Assembly (NCBI RefSeq): GCF_003626755.1
Contig: NZ_RBCJ01000002.1
Location: 1,240,001 to 1,304,000, forward strand
Length of the DNA: 64,000 bases
Reading direction: 5' to 3'
Source of the DNA: Ulvibacterium marinum
Lineage (GTDB): Bacteria > Bacteroidota > Bacteroidia > Flavobacteriales > Flavobacteriaceae
Each line of letters starts with the position of its first letter. Position 1 is the stretch's first letter. The position numbers and the translations under genes are program-made. A model generated the notes under the pieces. That model had not been told where the DNA came from. It did no database searches and saw nothing but the letters and a program-made list of their open reading frames with translations. Positions 1-8,314 of this stretch are shown here, in pieces.

Positions 1-360
1 AAGACTATCTCCGGTATCCATATCTATGATCAGCCTCTTTATAGTAAAGGTTTTCAATAGACGTATCACTTTTCCAATCCCCATTCTTTTCCCTTTCTTC
101 TTTCTCACATTCTTTTTTGTCTTTCCTTTTTGGGAAAGTCCTATCGTTCTAAGAGGATAGAAATAAAAATTTCCAAAAATGAGGTTTAGCCGTATCCGTA
201 TAAGTTCTTTTTCATGCCCTTCTATATCCGCCCTGATCAAGCCTCTTAACCGAAAATAATATTCATTAGTGATGGTATCGACATACAATTCTATTGGAAC
301 AAATAACAAACTGATTATCAATAAAAAAAGAAGTGTAAATAGGACAATAACCCACATCAT
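1..360 (-). CDS. Conserved hypothetical membrane-anchored protein, 5' part only
   Basis: An open frame of 120 codons runs leftward from an ATG at 358-360 (a second ATG follows at 355-357) and leaves the window at base 1. The first ~22 residues form one strongly hydrophobic segment, followed by a soluble, very basic stretch around residues 80-100 (many Lys and Arg). I recognise only a general likeness to small DUF2953-like proteins of flavobacteria and cannot assign a function. A Crp/Fnr-like dyad and a -7-like box lie just upstream (373-417). The missing C-terminal part would be needed to name it. Confidence 0.6.
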   Translation of the reverse strand, partial: MMWVIVLFTLLFLLIISLLFVPIELYVDTITNEYYFRLRGLIRADIEGHEKELIRIRLNLIFGNFYFYPLRTIGLSQKGKTKKNVRKKKGKRMGIGKVIRLLKTFTIKRLIIDMDTGDSL

Positions 361-372
361 TCCATTTTTGTG

Positions 373-417
373 CAAAGTAAATGAGGGCAAAGATTCGTTA
401 CAATGATTCAGATCATT
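373..417 (-). promoter_or_regulatory. Candidate promoter with Crp/Fnr-like dyad
   Basis: Positions 402-417 read AATGAT-N4-ATCATT, a perfect 6+4+6 inverted repeat containing the Fnr-type core TGAT-N4-ATCA. On the minus strand TTACTTTG at 380-373 resembles the Bacteroidota -7 box TAnnTTTG with one mismatch. Centre-to-centre distance is 33 bp, the same as upstream of ppdK and of the sqr-like gene. It would drive the partial gene at 1-360. The factor is unknown; the Crp/Fnr assignment rests on dyad geometry only. Confidence 0.45.
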
Positions 418-611
418 AAGACTAATTATTTATAGACTTTGGCCGGTTTAAAACTGATTTTAATCATATCATTACTAGCCATACGTATCTACCTTTAGCA
501 GAATCAAGAAATATTTGGCCAAAAAATTGGAGAGGTACAGTGAACTTCCGTTAATTTCAAAAAGTAAAAATCAAATACATAGGCTTATTTGAAAAACCTT
601 ATCAAGATTGT

Positions 612-827
612 ATGAGTAACAACGAGGCAATCATAGAATGGCTTTTAAAAAGTGATATGGCGATTCTATATCAGGTACACAGGGTTTTAGTTGCAACACA
701 TCGTCCCGATTTAAGAAGCAAGATATCGTTCGAAGGCTGAGGAGCCGAATTCCTAATAATCCTTAAGTCTGAAAATTTCAATATCTCATGGATTGAAAGC
801 ACATACCCCATGCATTTAAAACTATGG
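612..827 (+). pseudogene. Decayed remnant of a gene (prenyltransferase/squalene-oxidase-repeat-like)
   Basis: From an ATG at 612 the frame reads 42 residues (start MSNNEAIIEWLLKSD, then YQVHRVLVATHRPDL) up to a TGA at 738-740. Read through that stop, the frame continues GAEFL and on to about 827. I recall flavobacterial proteins of the prenyltransferase/squalene-oxidase-repeat type that begin with a similar EWLL...YQVHRDLL...RPDL...EGWGA pattern, so TGA appears to replace a Trp codon. Only the N-terminal ~70 residues are present, and the end abuts the 3' end of galK. The rest of 361-828 holds the promoter described above and nothing else I can support. The family assignment is from memory and needs a search. 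Confidence 0.4.
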
Positions 828-828
828 A

Positions 829-1959
829 TCAAACTACAACGGAAGTTCCTCCGCTGGGCCTTACCTCAAAAGCTTCCAAATCAATGGCAAAAGCATTTTT
901 GTATGCTTTGGTGGCAGCGGTTACAAATTCATCGATGCCTGCTTCATGAACTAAATTAAGGGTACATCCTCCAAATCCACCACCAGTTTGTCTAGCTCCG
1001 AGAACGGTGTCATAGCCTTTGGAGAAATCGACCAAAAAATCGGATTCCGGACAGCTCACCTCATACAATTTGCTAATTCCCCCATGAGCCTCATAAAGTA
1101 AATCCCCTGCCTCCTTTAACCTATCGGACTTGAGTGCTTCCGTCATGGCAAGAACACGTTCATTTTCCTCGATAATAAAGGAACATCGATTAAAAACGGT
1201 TTGGCTCATTTCAGCCTTAAAAGGCATCAACATATCCAAAGTAACATCGCGAAGCGAGCTTATCTCAGGATGCTTTTGCTTTATGATATCTACCCCTTCC
1301 TGACATTCCTGCTTTCGCGTGTTGTATTCGCTGGAAGCCAAATTATGGGAAACTTTTGTGTTGAGAAGTATAATTCTGTACGGGCGGATATCAATGGGAA
1401 CATAATCGTATTCCAAAGATTTACAATCCAAAAGGATCACGTGCCCTTCCTTGCTCATAACCGATGCGAATTGATCCATAATTCCACATTGGGTACCTAC
1501 ATAGGTATGCTCTGCGATTTGGGACAATTTTACCATGTCCATTTTGGAAAGCCCCAAACCAAACAATTCATTTAATCCGAAAGCCAGCCCACATTCCAAG
1601 GCTGCCGAAGAACTTAGGCCAGATCCCGTAGGAAGGTTGCTCTCCAACGTACAATCAAACCCTTTAACCCCATCCGTCAACTTTGAAATTTCGTTAAGAA
1701 CACCTAAGATGTAATTCTCCCACTCAATCTCACTTCTTGAAATCTTGTTCAAATCCAAGGTAAAACCGGTATTGTAGGTAAGGCTATACAAATTACACTT
1801 GTTTACCGATCCGTTCTTTCGCAACTTAAATGTTATTTGGTTTTCTATTGCGGTCGGAAGTACATAACCCAGATTGTAATCCGTATGTTCTCCGATAAGA
1901 TTAATTCGTCCCGGTGACTTCACGGTCAATTCGGGAGTGAAACCCGTAATAAATTCCAT
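829..1959 (-). CDS. galK: Galactokinase
   Basis: GHMP-family kinase that phosphorylates alpha-D-galactose at O1 with ATP, the first step of the cytosolic Leloir pathway. All three family signatures are visible: the galactokinase N-terminal motif GRINLIGEHTDYN (residues 17-29), the glycine/serine-rich ATP loop GSGLSSSAALE (112-122), and the C-terminal GARQTGGGFGGC motif (~320). The likely catalytic Asp lies in GIMDQF (D162). The length of 376 aa is normal for the family. It is the last gene of a minus-strand run, 14 bp after the FGE-like gene. No galT, galE or galM is present in the window, so the remaining pathway must be elsewhere. Confidence 0.93.
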   Translation of the reverse strand: MEFITGFTPELTVKSPGRINLIGEHTDYNLGYVLPTAIENQITFKLRKNGSVNKCNLYSLTYNTGFTLDLNKISRSEIEWENYILGVLNEISKLTDGVKGFDCTLESNLPTGSGLSSSAALECGLAFGLNELFGLGLSKMDMVKLSQIAEHTYVGTQCGIMDQFASVMSKEGHVILLDCKSLEYDYVPIDIRPYRIILLNTKVSHNLASSEYNTRKQECQEGVDIIKQKHPEISSLRDVTLDMLMPFKAEMSQTVFNRCSFIIEENERVLAMTEALKSDRLKEAGDLLYEAHGGISKLYEVSCPESDFLVDFSKGYDTVLGARQTGGGFGGCTLNLVHEAGIDEFVTAATKAYKNAFAIDLEAFEVRPSGGTSVVV

Positions 1960-1973
1960 AATTCTTCTCTTGA

Positions 1974-3119
1974 TCAGTTTTCTTTTCCTAGTAACATATC
2001 TGCAGTAGCAACCGTTCTAAAACCCAAATGCTCCAACGAGGAGTCCAAACTAGTCGCCATTCGAGAGGATATGCGATAGCTGGCACAATACGATTCGCTA
2101 CACAAGAACGAACCGCCTTTCATCACTTTTTCCTTGGCATAGGGATCTCTTTCATTATAAGGGGTTTCCGCGCCTTTGGGATTCCTCAGGATAGCGCCTT
2201 TGGAGCCAATTTCACTATAATAATCGGTGTTGTACCAGTCGCTTGTCCATTCCCAAACATTGCCCGCAATATCATAGAGATTGAAATCATTGGGTGGATA
2301 GGATTTAACAAGTGCACGTAGCTCAAAACCATCTATAAGGGTATTGTTTACGGGAAATTCTCCCTCCCAGGTATTCGCCATTTGAGAAAGTACGGAAAGG
2401 TCGTCGCCCCAAAAATAAATAGTACTTTCCTTGTTGCCCCTAGCAGCCCTTTCCCATTCGGCCTCTGTAGGCAAACGCCTTCCGGCCCATTCACAATAGG
2501 CTACGGCATCTTCATAGGCAACCTGTACTACCGGATGATTGTCCTTGCCCTTAATAGAACTTTCCGGTCCATTGGGGTGCTTCCAATTGGCCCCTATGGT
2601 CCATTGCCACCATTGGGAAAAATCGTATAGATTGGGCACTGAACTTTTGGCTTTTTTAAAGGTTAAAGATCCAGGTTGCATTATGCTATCATGGGGTTTG
2701 GGGGTACCTTCGGGCAACTGCTTTTTCATTTCTTCCCAATCTATTTCCCGCTCGGCCACAGTGACATACCCGGTCTCTTCAACAAATTCCTTGAACTCCC
2801 TATTGGTCACTTCTGTAATATCCATAAAGAATCCATCTACTGCTACCTTATGTGCCGGTTTTTCGTGACCCATGGCCGTTTGATCTTGTGGGACGGCTCC
2901 TTGGGTGAAAATGCCCCCGGGAATCCAAACCATTCCTTTAGGTGTTTTAAGATTATCAGGTTTTTTAACAAGGATATCCGCTGTATCTACAACAACTTCA
3001 GATTTTTCGGTTATCTCTGCAGATATCTTAGCCTCAGGAACTTCTTTCTTCTCTTCTTTGCATTGGGTTATAAAAAAGATTATTGACAATAAAAAAAGTA
3101 GTTTTGGGATGAATTTCAT
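1974..3119 (-). CDS. Exported formylglycine-generating-enzyme-like lipoprotein
   Basis: SUMF1/FGE-sulfatase family protein. FGE converts the active-site Cys of S1 sulfatases to formylglycine. The N-terminus is a lipoprotein-type signal (hydrophobic residues 5-18, Cys at 20 after FFITQ). The FGE fold covers about residues 55-375, with typical WIPGG, PVVQVAYEDA and DIAGNVWEW segments. Near the C-terminus CSESYC (C340, C345) reproduces the C-x4-C pair that forms the oxidase active site in true FGEs; many Bacteroidota FGE-like lipoproteins lack it. It lies 34 bp downstream of a Cys-type S1 sulfatase in the same transcription direction, which supports a maturation role. An exported location would be unusual, since bacterial FGE is normally thought to act before export. 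A structural, non-enzymatic role remains possible. Confidence 0.8.
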   Translation of the reverse strand: MKFIPKLLFLLSIIFFITQCKEEKKEVPEAKISAEITEKSEVVVDTADILVKKPDNLKTPKGMVWIPGGIFTQGAVPQDQTAMGHEKPAHKVAVDGFFMDITEVTNREFKEFVEETGYVTVAEREIDWEEMKKQLPEGTPKPHDSIMQPGSLTFKKAKSSVPNLYDFSQWWQWTIGANWKHPNGPESSIKGKDNHPVVQVAYEDAVAYCEWAGRRLPTEAEWERAARGNKESTIYFWGDDLSVLSQMANTWEGEFPVNNTLIDGFELRALVKSYPPNDFNLYDIAGNVWEWTSDWYNTDYYSEIGSKGAILRNPKGAETPYNERDPYAKEKVMKGGSFLCSESYCASYRISSRMATSLDSSLEHLGFRTVATADMLLGKEN

Positions 3120-3153
3120 TGTGGATAAAAATTAAGGAGCAACAAAGGTAAAG

Positions 3154-4749
3154 CTATTTTTCCGTCAGTAACCCATTCTGAACTAGAGGTATCTTAAAAT
3201 GTTCCAATTCCGGGGATTCCCGTTCCCTATCAAAGATTTCTGCGGCCTTCTTCAATACCTCTGGATGTGCATCAGCCATGTTTTTCGTTTCCGTGGGATC
3301 CTCCTTTAAATCATAAAGCTCCAAGGTGGGGGCATCGTTATTGAGCAAGTTACGGCGTACTACCTTCCAATCGCCCATCCTTAGCGCAATTTGTCCACCG
3401 TAACTGGGAAATTCCCAATATAGAAATTCATGTGGTTCTTGTTCATCTTCGCTCATTAAAGTGGGCAACATGCTTATTCCATCCGTATCCTGAGGCTTTT
3501 CATAACCTGCTACTTGGGCAAGGGTAGCTACCATATCATAATGTGCCGAAATATGATCGCTTCTACTACCAGCCTTTATTTTTCCAGGCCAAACGGCGAT
3601 CATGGGCACTCTAATTCCACCTTCATACAAAAATCCCTTCCCTCTTCCATAGGTGCCATCAAAGGGTTTGGCACTATCAAAATGTTCCGGATCGGCACCT
3701 CCTGCATAGCTAGGGCCATTATCTGAAGTGAATACAATAAGTGTATTTTCGTAAATGCCCTCATCTTTCAATTGTTGTACCAGTTTTCCGATATTCTCAT
3801 CCAAGTAAGAAACCATTGCCGCGTAGGCCGCATGTGGATTTTTATGTGAAAAATAACGGTTTTCCCCGCCCGAAAGGTAGGGTTTCTCTTCTCCGAATTT
3901 TTCAATATAATAATCTACCCAACGTTGTGGAGCTTGGAGCGCAACATGTGGAATAGGGGTCGCCCAATACAAAAAGAAAGGTGTTTCCTTATGGCCTTCT
4001 ACAAACTGGGTAAGCTCTTTGAACATCAAATCCGGTGCATAATCCGTTAAGGTAAAATCCGCATAACTTGCCATGTCTTTTGGATCGGCTCCTTCAGGAA
4101 AAGGGGTATTGGGAGCGATGGTATCATTGGCCAAATGTACCCGATTTGTATTCTTGTATAAATGCAGGGGATAATAGGTATGGGCCTGACGTTGACAATT
4201 ATAGCCATAGAAAAAATCGAATCCCATTGTATTGGGAATGGACGATGTATGGGGAGCACCGAGTCCCCATTTGCCAACCATGCCCGTGGCATATCCGGCT
4301 TGCTTTAAGCGATGTCCCAAAGTGACTGTATTTGTAGGCATAGGTCCCTGACCTTCCAAAGTAGAATCCTTTGCCATGGCCATATAGTTCCAAACGTCAC
4401 CCCTTTCTCCCCATTCCGAATTGCTCCGAATATAAGCATGCCCGGCATGCTTTCCGGTCATTAGCATATAACGCGCCGGGGCACATACAGGCGCACTAGT
4501 GTAGTGTTGCGTAAACAACATACCTTCTTTGGCCAAGGCATCGATATTTGGAGTTTCTATTTTCTCCTGGCCATAGGCACCTATTTCCGCATAGCCCAGG
4601 TCATCCGCTAGAATATAGATGATGTTGGGTTGCTGGATTTTTGAAACTTCTCCCGTATCAATCGACTTTTCCTTACAGGCCAAAAAGAGTGTCCCTGCCA
4701 AAAGCAGGGACACGAAAATGTTTGTGTTCAATACACTTCTTCGTTCCAT
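3154..4749 (-). CDS. S1 family sulfatase (arylsulfatase-like), lipoprotein
   Basis: Formylglycine-dependent sulfatase that hydrolyses sulfate esters, probably on sulfated algal glycans. Evidence: the metal-binding start IIYILADDLGY (D49, D50), the sulfatase signature CAPARYMLMTGK with C89-x-P91-x-R93 (C89 being the residue converted to formylglycine), and a later FTSDNGP metal-site motif. The N-terminus has a lipobox-like LFLAC (Cys 25), so the protein should be a periplasmic or outer-membrane lipoprotein. The length of 531 aa is normal. It lies only 4 bp downstream of a Tat-exported Gfo/Idh/MocA gene and 34 bp upstream of the FGE-like gene, so these are probably co-transcribed. The exact S1 subfamily and substrate cannot be read from the sequence. 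Confidence 0.92.
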   Translation of the reverse strand: MERRSVLNTNIFVSLLLAGTLFLACKEKSIDTGEVSKIQQPNIIYILADDLGYAEIGAYGQEKIETPNIDALAKEGMLFTQHYTSAPVCAPARYMLMTGKHAGHAYIRSNSEWGERGDVWNYMAMAKDSTLEGQGPMPTNTVTLGHRLKQAGYATGMVGKWGLGAPHTSSIPNTMGFDFFYGYNCQRQAHTYYPLHLYKNTNRVHLANDTIAPNTPFPEGADPKDMASYADFTLTDYAPDLMFKELTQFVEGHKETPFFLYWATPIPHVALQAPQRWVDYYIEKFGEEKPYLSGGENRYFSHKNPHAAYAAMVSYLDENIGKLVQQLKDEGIYENTLIVFTSDNGPSYAGGADPEHFDSAKPFDGTYGRGKGFLYEGGIRVPMIAVWPGKIKAGSRSDHISAHYDMVATLAQVAGYEKPQDTDGISMLPTLMSEDEQEPHEFLYWEFPSYGGQIALRMGDWKVVRRNLLNNDAPTLELYDLKEDPTETKNMADAHPEVLKKAAEIFDRERESPELEHFKIPLVQNGLLTEK

Positions 4750-4753
4750 ATAT

Positions 4754-6106
4754 CTAAATTACCACGGTCTTTCCAGGAGTCGGAATTTCATACCATCCAT
4801 CCGCATTGGGATTGACCGGTGCCGGTGATTCCCAAGTCAGATTCTCAGGAACCAAAACCAAATTGGAGGCCATGGCCTCATCCCACTTTACAACTTTTCC
4901 CGAGTAAGTGGCCATTCTTCCTAAAATAGCGGTCATGGTACTTTTTGCACCGTTCTCCGCATCGGAAATTACACCTCCGTTTCGGATGGACTCAAAGAGT
5001 TTTACATGCTCCACTTCATATGGGTTTGGATCATCCTTACCCCTATGTTCAAAAATAGTACTTCCATCCCATCCTTTGATAGCTGCATTATCCCCTTCTG
5101 TGGAAACCGTTCCTTTGGTACCTTGGAAAAATTCAGAAACCCGACTCATGGTCTCTGGTTGGTGACGGCACTGACTTGCTATTACCGCCCCGCTAGGATA
5201 AGTGAATTCTACAAAATGATGGTCATAGATCTCTCCATGATCTTTCCCGGTACGAACTTGTCTTCCACCCATTCCTTGGGCAGAAATCGGATATTCCCCT
5301 ATAAACCAGTTGGCTACATCAATATTATGGATGTGTTGTTCTAAAATATGATCGCCACATAACCAGTTGAAATAGTACCAATTTCGCATCTGGTACTCCA
5401 ATTCCGTTTGTTCCGGTTTTCTTTCCCTTACCCAGACTCCGCCACTATTCCAATACACCTGACCGGACACAATTTTACCGATGGCATCCTTCTTTAAATG
5501 ATCCATTGCTGCCAAATAGTTGTCTTGGTAATGACGCTGTAAACCAACCACCACGTTCAATTTGCTCTCTTTAGCTTTTTTAGCAGCTGCCAAGACCTTG
5601 CGAACTCCAGGAACGTCAGTTGCAACCGGTTTTTCCATAAAGACGTGTTTGCCGCTATTCACAGCATATTCAAAGTGTTCCGGGCGGAAACCGGGAGGTG
5701 TCGCCAAAATGACAACATCAGCTAAATCCATTGCCTTTTTGGCACCATCGAATCCCACGAACTTGTTTTTTTCCTTTACATTCAATTTCTTTTTGTTTTC
5801 CCCCAATGCCGTTGCAATGTTCATAAAGCTACTCTGCAAACGATCCTCGAAAGCATCAGCCATGGCTACTAATTCCACATTATCGTCTGCATTTAAAGCC
5901 TGTACTGCGGCACCCGTTCCTCGACCACCACAACCTACCAAGGCAATTTTGAGTTTCTTGTCATTGAGGACATTTACCATGGCATTCATTTGAAGGTTTG
6001 GTAACAGCATGGCGCCTCCAGTGAACAAAGCACTTTTCTTTACGAAGTCCCTACGCGATTTTTTTTCCTGATCGATAGAATTTTGATTCTTTCCTAAGTT
6101 TTTCAT
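4754..6106 (-). CDS. Tat-exported Gfo/Idh/MocA family oxidoreductase
   Basis: NAD(P)-dependent sugar oxidoreductase fold. The N-terminus carries a twin-arginine signal (SRRDFVKKSALF at ~17-28 followed by a hydrophobic stretch), so the enzyme is exported folded with its cofactor. The Rossmann motif KIALVGCGGRGTG follows at ~53-65, and the Gfo/Idh EKP motif (VFMEKPVATD) lies near residue 160. The length of 450 aa is typical of exported members. These proteins often hold a tightly bound nicotinamide cofactor and act on glycosides or keto-sugars; the substrate here is unknown. It heads the sulfatase-FGE-galK run, with 133 bp of noncoding DNA upstream. Confidence 0.85.
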   Translation of the reverse strand: MKNLGKNQNSIDQEKKSRRDFVKKSALFTGGAMLLPNLQMNAMVNVLNDKKLKIALVGCGGRGTGAAVQALNADDNVELVAMADAFEDRLQSSFMNIATALGENKKKLNVKEKNKFVGFDGAKKAMDLADVVILATPPGFRPEHFEYAVNSGKHVFMEKPVATDVPGVRKVLAAAKKAKESKLNVVVGLQRHYQDNYLAAMDHLKKDAIGKIVSGQVYWNSGGVWVRERKPEQTELEYQMRNWYYFNWLCGDHILEQHIHNIDVANWFIGEYPISAQGMGGRQVRTGKDHGEIYDHHFVEFTYPSGAVIASQCRHQPETMSRVSEFFQGTKGTVSTEGDNAAIKGWDGSTIFEHRGKDDPNPYEVEHVKLFESIRNGGVISDAENGAKSTMTAILGRMATYSGKVVKWDEAMASNLVLVPENLTWESPAPVNPNADGWYEIPTPGKTVVI

Positions 6107-6239
6107 TATATCTAAATTTATTTTGTGTAATTTTTTGGGATAGGCAGTTAAGATAAAACTTTATTGGGAAATCGGCAATGATATAGATGCCGCTTAACGC
6201 AAAAAGTCCTTTTAGTTAAAAAAGAAAAGTACAACGCTC

Positions 6240-7025
6240 TTATTTGGCGGTCCACCCACCATCTACAGTGAGCATGGATCCCACTACATAACTGCCGGCA
6301 TCACTGGCCAAAAAAAGTGCGGCTCCCTGAATTTCCCGAAGTTCTCCCCAACGTGCCAATGCCGTGGCCCCTACAATAAAGTTTTTGGCCTCCGCAGTTT
6401 CTGCAATCGGGATATTCATTTCCGTTAAAAAGGGTCCGGGACAAATGGCATTCACCGTAATATTGAACGGAGCCAGTTCCAAGCCGAGGGCTCGAGTCAT
6501 TTGTACTACGGCGCCCTTGCTAGTGGCATAGGGCGTACGGTTGGCCAAACCAACCAGACCAAGGGTACTCGCCATATTGATAATACGCCCACTGCCTTGT
6601 TTTTTCATCTGTGGGGTAACTGCTCGGGAAGCGTTCCAAGTACCATCAACATTCACTTTCATCACCTGTTCGAACTCATCCGGAGTAAGCTCGTCTATGG
6701 CCCCACGAATGTTGATTCCCGCACTGTTTATCAAAATATCCAACCGCCCAAATTCATCAGAGATTGAAGCTACAACAGCTTCTACAGCCGCTAAATCGGT
6801 TACGTTGGCGGCATAAGCCTTGGCGGTAACACCATAGTCTTGGGTCAATTGTTGGGCTGCGGTCTCTCCTTCTTCCAAATTCCGGTTCAACAGACAAATA
6901 TTGGCCCCGGCCGAGGCCAGACCAGCGGCCATGGCAAAGCCCAATCCTTTGGAGCCACCAGTAATCAGGGCGCATCGTCCCGTGATATCAAATTGTTTTA
7001 TTCCAGGTAAAGTTGTTTTGGTCAT
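6240..7025 (-). CDS. SDR family oxidoreductase (gluconate 5-dehydrogenase-like)
   Basis: Classical short-chain dehydrogenase of 261 aa. The cofactor loop is GGSKGLG (23-29), the catalytic set is S153, Y166 and K170 (PYATSK), and NSAG and the C-terminal VDGGW segment are present. Overall likeness is to gluconate 5-dehydrogenase and 2-deoxy-gluconate/KduD-type enzymes that interconvert hydroxy and keto groups of sugar acids. No signal peptide is seen, so it is cytosolic. It is 12 bp downstream of the exported TIM-barrel gene at 7038-8105. Substrate assignment is inference. Confidence 0.8.
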   Translation of the reverse strand: MTKTTLPGIKQFDITGRCALITGGSKGLGFAMAAGLASAGANICLLNRNLEEGETAAQQLTQDYGVTAKAYAANVTDLAAVEAVVASISDEFGRLDILINSAGINIRGAIDELTPDEFEQVMKVNVDGTWNASRAVTPQMKKQGSGRIINMASTLGLVGLANRTPYATSKGAVVQMTRALGLELAPFNITVNAICPGPFLTEMNIPIAETAEAKNFIVGATALARWGELREIQGAALFLASDAGSYVVGSMLTVDGGWTAK

Positions 7026-7037
7026 GTATTTCTGCTT

Positions 7038-8105
7038 TTATTTAAATCCTAAATTTTGTTTGGCATAGACCAGGCAGGTTCGATTATTTTCCACCTCCAA
7101 GGACAATTGTTCGTCAGTTGTCCTATTTGATATCAGAGGCAATTGTTCTTTTTTCTTCAATGTTCTGATTTTATGAAGGTAAAGTGCAAGTTCGCGGGCC
7201 AATATTTGGTCAAAGGTGGCCCAATATTTTTCGGTAAGGCAAGGGATTTTCAAAGGATCCCGGGTAATCATTTCCAAATTGAAACGGACATTGGGTTGAT
7301 GCCTTTTAATGGTATTGATCATGCCTTCGATATCAAGGTATCCTTCGCCTAAATTGACTTCGGAAAGTAAGAATCCATCTTTGTATTCTTCAACGGCCAT
7401 ATCCTTAAGGTGTACAGAAAAAGCGTAAGGTGCAAGGGCTTCCACCACCTCCACGGGGTCTTCCAAAAGCGAAATATTGTTCCCGGTATCCAGGGTGACC
7501 CCTACCCATTCACTGTCGATCATCTTCAAAATAGCCACCATTTCCTTGATACGCCAGTCTTTGTGGTTCTCCACCGCAAGTTTCACTTTATGCTTGTGCA
7601 TTATGGGCTCTGCTAGCTGTATGGAATTGATAGCGGCCTTCTTAAAGGTCTGGAAGGCTTGCATACTATCAAAACTCTCGTAGCGCCTTCCCGATAAACA
7701 GGCCGTTCTGAAAACATCAATGCCAGTTTCCTTTGCGGTTTTGACCTCATGATCAAAACGATTTATATCACCTTCATCTTTAGGCAGCCTAATCTGGGCT
7801 TCTAGAAAAATATCCAGTTTTTCTTTTCGTTTTTTGACTTTTTTGGAGAAATCGGAATCCCAGCCACCAACACCTACTTGCATCCCCCCAAATCCAAGGG
7901 AACTACAGTGTTCTATCATTTCCAAGGCATTGGTAAACGGAGGATATGCCTCACTCTTCATTTTTCGATACCGCCGCATCATATAGGAAGCATCGGCCAC
8001 GCCAAATCGTGTCTCCGCTACTACTGTTGAAAAGGTTGGTAGTACGGGCAGGCTCATCGCCATAGTGCCTGCTAAGGAGCTTTTAACAAATTTTCTTCGC
8101 TTCAT
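7038..8105 (-). CDS. Exported sugar phosphate isomerase/epimerase-like TIM-barrel protein
   Basis: Xylose-isomerase-like TIM barrel (AP endonuclease family 2 fold), 355 aa. The N-terminus MKRRKFVKSSLAG and the following hydrophobic run resemble a Tat signal. Barrel signatures include AVENHKDW, GVTLDTGN and FSVHLKDM, which provide the usual acidic and histidine metal ligands. Family members isomerise or epimerise sugars or cleave keto-sugars. The exported location and the neighbouring Tat Gfo/Idh proteins suggest work on a free sugar or keto-sugar in the periplasm rather than a sugar phosphate. Exact reaction unknown. Confidence 0.75.
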   Translation of the reverse strand: MKRRKFVKSSLAGTMAMSLPVLPTFSTVVAETRFGVADASYMMRRYRKMKSEAYPPFTNALEMIEHCSSLGFGGMQVGVGGWDSDFSKKVKKRKEKLDIFLEAQIRLPKDEGDINRFDHEVKTAKETGIDVFRTACLSGRRYESFDSMQAFQTFKKAAINSIQLAEPIMHKHKVKLAVENHKDWRIKEMVAILKMIDSEWVGVTLDTGNNISLLEDPVEVVEALAPYAFSVHLKDMAVEEYKDGFLLSEVNLGEGYLDIEGMINTIKRHQPNVRFNLEMITRDPLKIPCLTEKYWATFDQILARELALYLHKIRTLKKKEQLPLISNRTTDEQLSLEVENNRTCLVYAKQNLGFK

Positions 8106-8314
8106 GATGCATTTTTGATTCGATAGATATCATTTTCATTTCGATCCTTTTTAACCCTATCATGGAAGGAAAGCTTGCAACAGGTCTCTGGAACACCGTC
8201 CCTAAAGGTAAAAGAAAGCATTAAAATGGCAATAAAGTTCTAGTATAAAATACCTCGACTATAGCCAAAGGTCCTTGGCTGGTATTACAAAGTTGTAATT
8301 ATTTTCATAGACCT

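Noticed and set aside
1201-1575. 124-codon frame opposite galK
   Set aside because: Antisense shadow of a well-supported galactokinase gene with no features of its own.
6173-6192. CGGCA/TGCCG inverted repeat upstream of the 4754 gene
   Set aside because: Only 5-bp arms with a 10-nt loop; too weak to call an operator.
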